Below are positions 59,726-64,000 of a stretch of DNA of 64,000 bases, piece by piece. A model generated the notes under the pieces. The model was given only the letters and a program-made list of their open reading frames with translations. It searched no databases and was not told the DNA's origin. This stretch comes from Agromyces albus (GTDB lineage Bacteria > Actinomycetota > Actinomycetes > Actinomycetales > Microbacteriaceae). How positions within the stretch are numbered: the stretch's first letter is position 1; every line of letters begins with the position of its first letter. The stretch covers positions 1 to 64,000 of the forward strand of contig NZ_SDPN01000011.1 in NCBI RefSeq assembly GCF_004134825.1, written 5' to 3'. Both the position numbers and the translations under genes were made by a program.

Positions 59726-60265
59726 TCAGGCCTGCTCGATGGTGACGCTCTCGAGCACGACGTCTTCGAGCGGCCGGTCGCGACCGTCGGTGGCCACGGA
59801 GGCGAGCTTGTCGACCACGGCCTGGCTCGCGGCATCCGTCACCTTGCCGAAGATGGTGTGCTTGCCCTGCAGCCACGTGGTGGGGCCGACGGTGATGAAG
59901 AACTGCGAGCCATTGGTGCCGCGGCCACCCTGGAGGCCGGCGTTCGCCATCGCAAGCACGTAGGGCTCGGTGAAGTCGAGCTCGCCGTTGATCTCGTCGT
60001 CGAACTGGTAGCCCGGTCCGCCGACGCCCTGGCCCAGCGGGTCGCCGCCCTGGATCATGAAACCGGGGATGATGCGGTGGAAGACGACGTCGCGGTACAG
60101 CGGGTCGGTGGTCTTCTCGCCGGTGGCGGGGTGGGTCCACTCGATCTCGCCGGTCGCGAGGCCGACGAAGTTCTTGACCGTCTTCGGGGCCTGGTGGCCG
60201 TAGAGGTCGACCTTGATCGGGCCGTGGTTTGTATTGAGGGTCGCGACAGCGGTGGGAATGGGCAT
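59726..60265 (-). CDS. ppiA: Peptidyl-prolyl cis-trans isomerase, cyclophilin type
   Basis: 179 residues with the family motifs FHRIIPGFMIQGGD and GTNGSQFFIT. Catalyses proline isomerisation during protein folding in the cytoplasm. Lies seven bases upstream of the rhomboid gene and probably shares its transcript. Confidence 0.94.
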   Translation of the reverse strand: MPIPTAVATLNTNHGPIKVDLYGHQAPKTVKNFVGLATGEIEWTHPATGEKTTDPLYRDVVFHRIIPGFMIQGGDPLGQGVGGPGYQFDDEINGELDFTEPYVLAMANAGLQGGRGTNGSQFFITVGPTTWLQGKHTIFGKVTDAASQAVVDKLASVATDGRDRPLEDVVLESVTIEQA

Positions 60266-60384
60266 GCCCTTATTCTGTCACGCACGGATTCGTCAACCGG
60301 CATGCCGTATTCGCACTCCCACCTCGCGTACAGCCGTTTCGGTGGCAAGATGGAGGAGTTCGCTGCACAACGATGGAGGTCGAG

Positions 60385-60909
60385 ATGAGCCTGTCACGCA
60401 AGCGCCGGAAGGAACTCAAGCGGCTGCAGAGCAGTGCGGAGGAACTCTGGGGGGACCAGCAGCACGTGCTCGAGCACGCCAACGCCGTCGCTCGCGAGGC
60501 GAGCCGCCAACTGGGCCACATCACACGCGAAGAAGTCGTTCCGCGTGTGCGCACGGGGTACGAGAGTTATGTTCGTCCGGGAGTCGACCAGGCACGGCAC
60601 GTCGCGCGCAGCACCGGCGAGGCCGTCGAGCGCAAGGTCGTTCCCGCGATCGGCAACGCTCTCGGAGCCGTGATGTCGATCGGTGACGTCGCCAACGACG
60701 CACGAGTGCGCCGGGCCGTGGCCCGTATCGCGCCCCGTTCGTTCGCTCCCCAGAAGAAGGGCCCCGGAGCGGGCACCTATCTCGCAATCGGCGCCGGCAT
60801 CATTGCGGCGGCCGGGATCGCGTATGCCGTCTGGCAGACCTTCCGGGCCGATGACGAGCTCTGGGTGGCTGACGACGAGCCCTCAACTGGTGCTGCAACC
60901 GACATCTGA
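60385..60909 (+). CDS. Hypothetical membrane-tethered helical protein
   Basis: 174 residues: a basic start (SLSRKRRKELKRL), long amphipathic helices, a membrane helix near 134-153 and an acidic tail. ATG at 60385 after GGAGG. This gene follows ppiA in several actinobacteria, I believe without assigned function; resembles YtxH-like proteins in plan only. Confidence 0.75.
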   Translation: MSLSRKRRKELKRLQSSAEELWGDQQHVLEHANAVAREASRQLGHITREEVVPRVRTGYESYVRPGVDQARHVARSTGEAVERKVVPAIGNALGAVMSIGDVANDARVRRAVARIAPRSFAPQKKGPGAGTYLAIGAGIIAAAGIAYAVWQTFRADDELWVADDEPSTGAATDI

Positions 60910-60924
60910 GTACCGTAGGTTCAC

Positions 60925-60958
60925 GAACGGCCTCGCCTCTCCACAGGCGGGGTCGTTC
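60925..60958 (+). terminator. Hairpin after the helical protein gene
   Basis: GAACGGCCTCGCC pairs with GGCGGGGTCGTTC (11 of 13 positions) over an eight-base loop. Probable terminator; no T-run. Confidence 0.6.
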
Positions 60959-61007
60959 ACCAGTTAACGCGTTGGATCCCGATTCTCAACGAATCTGGGA
61001 ATCGACC

Positions 61008-61037
61008 TTGCACTCCACGTGAGAACACCGATAGTGT
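61008..61037 (+). promoter_or_regulatory. Candidate promoter upstream of the 24-codon frame
   Basis: TTGCAC (61008-61013) and TAGTGT (61032-61037) are separated by 18 bases, a good vegetative promoter spacing, about 47 bases before the ATG at 61084. Confidence 0.45.
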
Positions 61038-61083
61038 CTCATTCGGTATCGAACGACCGAAGCCCTGAGAGGAGTTGATCCCT

Positions 61084-61158
61084 ATGACGAAGCACATCTT
61101 TGTCCCAGCATCCACTGCCGCCCACACGGGAGTCCTCCTCACGTATCGGGCCGGCTGA
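61084..61158 (+). CDS. Possible 24-residue peptide
   Basis: The ATG at 61084 follows GAGAGGAG and a candidate promoter; 24 codons follow (MTKHIFVPAS, then AAHTGVLLTYRAG at the end) before TGA. No known match. It might be a leader peptide for the gene at 61460, or a short protein in its own right. Confidence 0.4.
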   Translation: MTKHIFVPASTAAHTGVLLTYRAG

Positions 61159-61459
61159 TTCAGCCCCGGCGACACGCCTCTTTGCGCGTGATCGCCACCT
61201 CCGCCCCTCGGGCGTGACCAGCGGCTCGTGCCGCAGCATCCGTCGACCGATCGCGTCACCACTGCAACGACGTCGGTGAATCGGATGCCGCACACGGCTT
61301 CCCGGCCATCCCGTCCCGGCGACTGACGCCCAGCGCGCTGCGATTCGGCGCGCCTCGCGATCCGAACGCCCACTCTTCCCACCACCGCGCCATGCCTGGC
61401 CCCCGTGCCTCGACGCGCATCAGCACCATCCACCACCACACACCAGTAAGGAAACCGAA
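61159..61459. other. Gap without a convincing gene
   Basis: About 300 bases between the small peptide frame and the 83-residue gene. Frames here do not show coding bias and I see no repeats or hairpins of note. Could be a long 5' leader. Confidence 0.5.
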
Positions 61460-61711
61460 GTGAATACCAGTTCTCTCACCGCAAGTCCGCCCCGATCGGA
61501 GCGGGCAATAGTTATCCGTGCCCAGGCACGCCGGCTGGGCGAGCGCATCGCCGTGCGCGCCGGTCTCGCGTTGATCGCGTGGGGTCGACGTCATGACGAG
61601 CACCGCACCCACGTCGCGATGTACGAGCGCCGTCACAACGAGCAGGTCGCGAACCGGCTCCGTGACGACGAGTTCGTCCGGGCCGTGCTCCTCGCGCGTC
61701 CGTTCGTCTGA
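61460..61711 (+). CDS. Small basic hypothetical protein
   Basis: 83 residues rich in Arg, Ala and His, with a helical centre (GERIAVRAGLALIAWGRRHDEH). GTG start after AAGGAAA. No known family, but codon bias and the ribosome site support a real gene. Confidence 0.6.
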   Translation: MNTSSLTASPPRSERAIVIRAQARRLGERIAVRAGLALIAWGRRHDEHRTHVAMYERRHNEQVANRLRDDEFVRAVLLARPFV

Positions 61712-61927
61712 CGCCATGTGCGCCAACACCACGATTCCCCCGCTGGTCGACGTCGTCGCCCGCCGCGACGCCGCCGGCCGCGGGGGATCGTCATGCACAC
61801 TGCGCGGCCGCGTCGCGGATGGTTCGGCCTCTCCGGGTCGGAACATCGGCGTCGCGGTCGCGCAGTGTGCCTTCGTCAGCGCACCCCGGCAACGGCGGCC
61901 GGCTTCGGCTCTGCCATGCCGCCTCGG

Positions 61928-62374
61928 CTATGGAGCGGCGGGCGGCACGCCGTCGGCGGGCTCTGCAGCGTTCAGTCGCAGCGCGATGTCGAGCAGGCTC
62001 ACACGCCGGAGTCCAGGCACCTCGTCGAGCGCGAACCAGCGCGCCTCATCGCTCGAGCCGCCGATCTCGTTGCGAAGCGCGCCGCTGACGACCTCCGCCC
62101 GGTAGACCACCCGCATCGCATAGAGCGGCGACGCACCGGTGTGTCGCTTCGACGCGGGCACGACCATCGTGTCGATGCCGAGCAATCGGTCGACGGATGC
62201 CTCGTAGCCGGTCTCCTCGAGGATCTCGCGCTTCACCGCCTCGATCGGGTGTTCCGCCCCCTGCACACCGCCGCCCGGCAGCGTCCATCCGGACCGGCCG
62301 TGCTCGTTCCAGTGCGAGAGTAGGATCTGCCCGTCACGAATGATCACTCCATAGGCGGCGATGCGGATGTCCAT
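61928..62374 (-). CDS. NUDIX hydrolase
   Basis: 148 residues with a Nudix box (GGGVQGAEHPIEAVKREILE then ETGYE) that binds a metal and hydrolyses nucleoside diphosphate compounds. Substrate unknown. Separated from the tRNA pair by a short gap that may hold a mini gene. Confidence 0.9.
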   Translation of the reverse strand: MDIRIAAYGVIIRDGQILLSHWNEHGRSGWTLPGGGVQGAEHPIEAVKREILEETGYEASVDRLLGIDTMVVPASKRHTGASPLYAMRVVYRAEVVSGALRNEIGGSSDEARWFALDEVPGLRRVSLLDIALRLNAAEPADGVPPAAP

Positions 62375-62454
62375 CCCGTCACTGTAGCCCGAGCGTGGCG
62401 GATCGGCGGCGGTCGGCGCTAGGGTCGTGGCATCCGATGCCCCAGGGAGCCCGC

Positions 62455-62532
62455 GTGACCGAGACGACGAGCGGCGCGATTCGCTCGACCGAGGTCGACG
62501 AGTTCCTCGTCGCCCGATGGTTCAGCGTCTAG
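62455..62532 (+). CDS. Possible 25-residue peptide or gene remnant
   Basis: A GTG behind AGGGAG opens 25 codons (MTETTSGAIRSTEVDEFLVA and five more) ending in TAG just before the tRNA-Ala gene. It reads like the start of a longer protein cut short, perhaps by recombination near the tRNA. Weak. Confidence 0.25.
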   Translation: MTETTSGAIRSTEVDEFLVARWFSV

Positions 62533-62545
62533 CCGATAAATACTG

Positions 62546-62618
62546 TGGAGCCTAGGAGATTCGAACTCCTGACATCCTGCTTGCAAAGCAGGCGCTCTAC
62601 CAACTGAGCTAAGGCCCC
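62546..62618 (-). tRNA. tRNA-Ala (TGC)
   Basis: Acceptor GGGGCCT pairs with AGGCTCC (one G-U); anticodon loop TTTGCAA with anticodon TGC in a CCTGC/GCAGG stem. CCA not encoded. In the usual place next to tRNA-Ile beyond gyrA. Confidence 0.96.
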
Positions 62619-62667
62619 GGACCCGAACGCCGGAGCATCCGAGAATTTCCTTCTGGAATTATCTGAG

Positions 62668-62741
62668 TGGGGATACGAGGACTTGAACCTCGGACCTCTT
62701 CGTTATCAGCGAAGCGCTCTAACCGCCTGAGCTATATCCCC
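62668..62741 (-). tRNA. tRNA-Ile (GAT)
   Basis: Acceptor GGGGATA pairs with TATCCCC; anticodon loop CTGATAA with anticodon GAT in a CTTCG/CGAAG stem. CCA not encoded. First tRNA after the gyrA-DUF3566 pair. Confidence 0.96.
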
Positions 62742-62804
62742 GAAATTGGCCGAGTGAAAGACTACCCGACCGGGCGGGATTCTCCGAATCCACGCCGCTC
62801 CTCG

Positions 62805-63209
62805 TCAGTTGTTGGTGAACCCGACGAGGATGCCGCCCGTGATCTTGACGCTCAGGTTGTAGAGCACCGCCAGAATCGCTCCGAGCGCGGTGATCACCAC
62901 GAGGTTGAGCAGCGAGGCGACGACGGCGAAGCCCATCACGTTGCCGAGGGAGAGCACCGCCGTGAGGTCTCCACTGGACCCGGCGACGTCTTGCACGAGC
63001 GAGTTGACCTGCTCGAAGATTCCCGTCGAGTTCAACACCGTGTGGACGAGGAACGTCGCGACGATGCTGACCACTGCGAGGCAGACCGCAACGAGGAACG
63101 AGAGCTTCACCGCCGACCAGAAGTCGATGTAGACGAGCCGGAGGCGCACCTGCTTTGCAGGGGTCTTCCGGTTCGACTTGCGGGCCAGCTTGTCGGCGAC
63201 GCTACTCAT
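62805..63209 (-). CDS. DUF3566 membrane protein
   Basis: 134 residues: a basic cytoplasmic start and two membrane helices (about 35-60 and 92-118). DUF3566 proteins directly follow gyrA throughout actinobacteria; function unknown. Seven bases separate it from gyrA, so co-transcription is expected. Confidence 0.92.
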   Translation of the reverse strand: MSSVADKLARKSNRKTPAKQVRLRLVYIDFWSAVKLSFLVAVCLAVVSIVATFLVHTVLNSTGIFEQVNSLVQDVAGSSGDLTAVLSLGNVMGFAVVASLLNLVVITALGAILAVLYNLSVKITGGILVGFTNN

Positions 63210-63215
63210 AGACGA

Positions 63216-64000
63216 TTACTCCTGTTCCGCGGGTTCGACGGCCTCGGTCTCGGCCGCCTCCTCCACGAGGTTGCGCTCGGAATTCTTCGCGATCGCGATG
63301 ATGCGGTCGTCTTCCGCGAACTTCGCGAACACGACGCCCATCGTGTCCCGGCCCTTGGCTGGAACCTCGGCGACGTCAGAGCGTACCACCTTGCCGCTGG
63401 CAAGGACCACAAGTACCTCGTCGCTTCGCGAGGCGATGAGCGCGCCCGCGAGGTCGCCGCGGTCTTCGCTGAGCTTCGCGACCTTGATGCCGAGGCCGCC
63501 ACGTTGCTGCTTGCGGTACTCCTCGACCCGGGTGCTCTTGGCGTAGCCGCCCTCGGTGACGACGAATACATAGGTGTCGGACGGGCTCAGCTTCTGGCCG
63601 TTGCTCTCCTCGCCGCCGGCGGCGGACTCGATCGCATCGGATTCGCCATCCGAACCGGCGACGACGGATGCCTCGAGCAGGCTGTCTCCGCCGCGGAAGC
63701 TCATGCCCTTCACGCCGGAGGTGCTCCGGCCCATCGGGCGGAGCGCGGCATCCGTGGCCTCGAAGCGGAGCGACATGCCCTTCTTCGAGACGAGCAGGAT
63801 CTCGTCGTGCTCGTCGGCGAGCATCGCCGAGACGAGCTCGTCGTCTTCACGGAGGCTGATCGCGATGATGCCGCGCGAGCGGTTCGTGTCGTAGGCCGTG
63901 AGCTCGGTCTTCTTCACGAGGCCGTCGCGGGTGGCGAGCACCAGATACTGCGCCACCGCGTAGTCGCGGATGTCGAGGATCTCGGCGATCTGCTCGTCGG
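63216..64000 (-). CDS. gyrA: DNA gyrase subunit A, C-terminal part (cut by window edge)
   Basis: About 261 residues of the C-terminal DNA-wrapping domain are visible (beta-pinwheel blades; [46 protein letters not shown]). The GyrA-box region lies near the QQRGG segment. The acidic tail ends EPAEQE. The catalytic part lies beyond the window, towards the origin. Confidence 0.97.
   Translation of the reverse strand, partial: DEQIAEILDIRDYAVAQYLVLATRDGLVKKTELTAYDTNRSRGIIAISLREDDELVSAMLADEHDEILLVSKKGMSLRFEATDAALRPMGRSTSGVKGMSFRGGDSLLEASVVAGSDGESDAIESAAGGEESNGQKLSPSDTYVFVVTEGGYAKSTRVEEYRKQQRGGLGIKVAKLSEDRGDLAGALIASRSDEVLVVLASGKVVRSDVAEVPAKGRDTMGVVFAKFAEDDRIIAIAKNSERNLVEEAAETEAVEPAEQE

Noticed and set aside
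61256-61846. 196-codon - strand frame over the gap and the 83-residue gene
   Set aside because: No ribosome site, no family signal, and it opposes a small gene with a good start.

Overview
The window is high-GC (about 70 percent by eye) actinobacterial chromosome. The codon bias, the recurring CGGATGCC/GGCATCCG octamer and the gene content (mycothiol-type arsenate reductases, CrgA, class E sortase, DUF3566) point to Microbacteriaceae, an Agromyces/Microbacterium-like organism. The genus is an inference. I see no phage genes, insertion sequences or CRISPR array.

Right third (about 44.2-64 kb) is the conserved block beside the actinobacterial replication origin, in the order known from Mycobacterium and relatives: tRNA-Leu, (inserted sugar-phosphorylase pair), fhaA, fhaB, pstP, rodA/ftsW, pbpA, pknA, pknB on the + strand, then pabA/trpG-like amidotransferase, a 53-residue membrane protein and a sortase on the - strand, crgA (+), rhomboid and ppiA (-), tRNA-Ala, tRNA-Ile, DUF3566 and the 3' part of gyrA (-) at the edge. 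fhaA to pknB form one tightly overlapping operon that joins Ser/Thr phosphosignalling to cell-wall elongation. Two perfect DnaA boxes lie between crgA and the rhomboid gene.

Left two thirds (1-44 kb) is accessory and metabolic. It holds: an iron permease (efeU, with an IdeR-like box) leading into the next gene at the edge; oligopeptidase B; an arsenic locus (5.3-10.5 kb) with an ArsR, an aquaporin, a flavoprotein, an ArsR-ArsC fusion, ArsC and a thioredoxin reductase but no arsenite pump; a CYP152-like peroxygenase P450 coupled to a small membrane protein; a MarR/OhrR-like regulator; a hydroxyisobutyrate-dehydrogenase-like enzyme, an aromatic-type flavin monooxygenase and a DNA/RNA nuclease; two lipoproteins flanked by REP-like palindromes; a GH5-Ig-CBM46 secreted glucanase; a beta-galactosidase (GH35) operon with its own ABC importer and LacI regulator; a run of small redox enzymes and regulators each with a visible palindromic operator; and a copper locus (csoR, copA, DUF305 lipoprotein).

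A notable general feature is how many regulators here have near-perfect palindromes overlapping short or leaderless promoters (ArsR, MarR, TetR, LacI, CsoR), so the regulatory wiring can largely be read from the sequence. The observations I find most worth following are the ArsR-ArsC fusion whose DNA-binding part has no cysteine, the operator it appears to share with the downstream arsC, and the strong excess of the CGGATGCC octamer.
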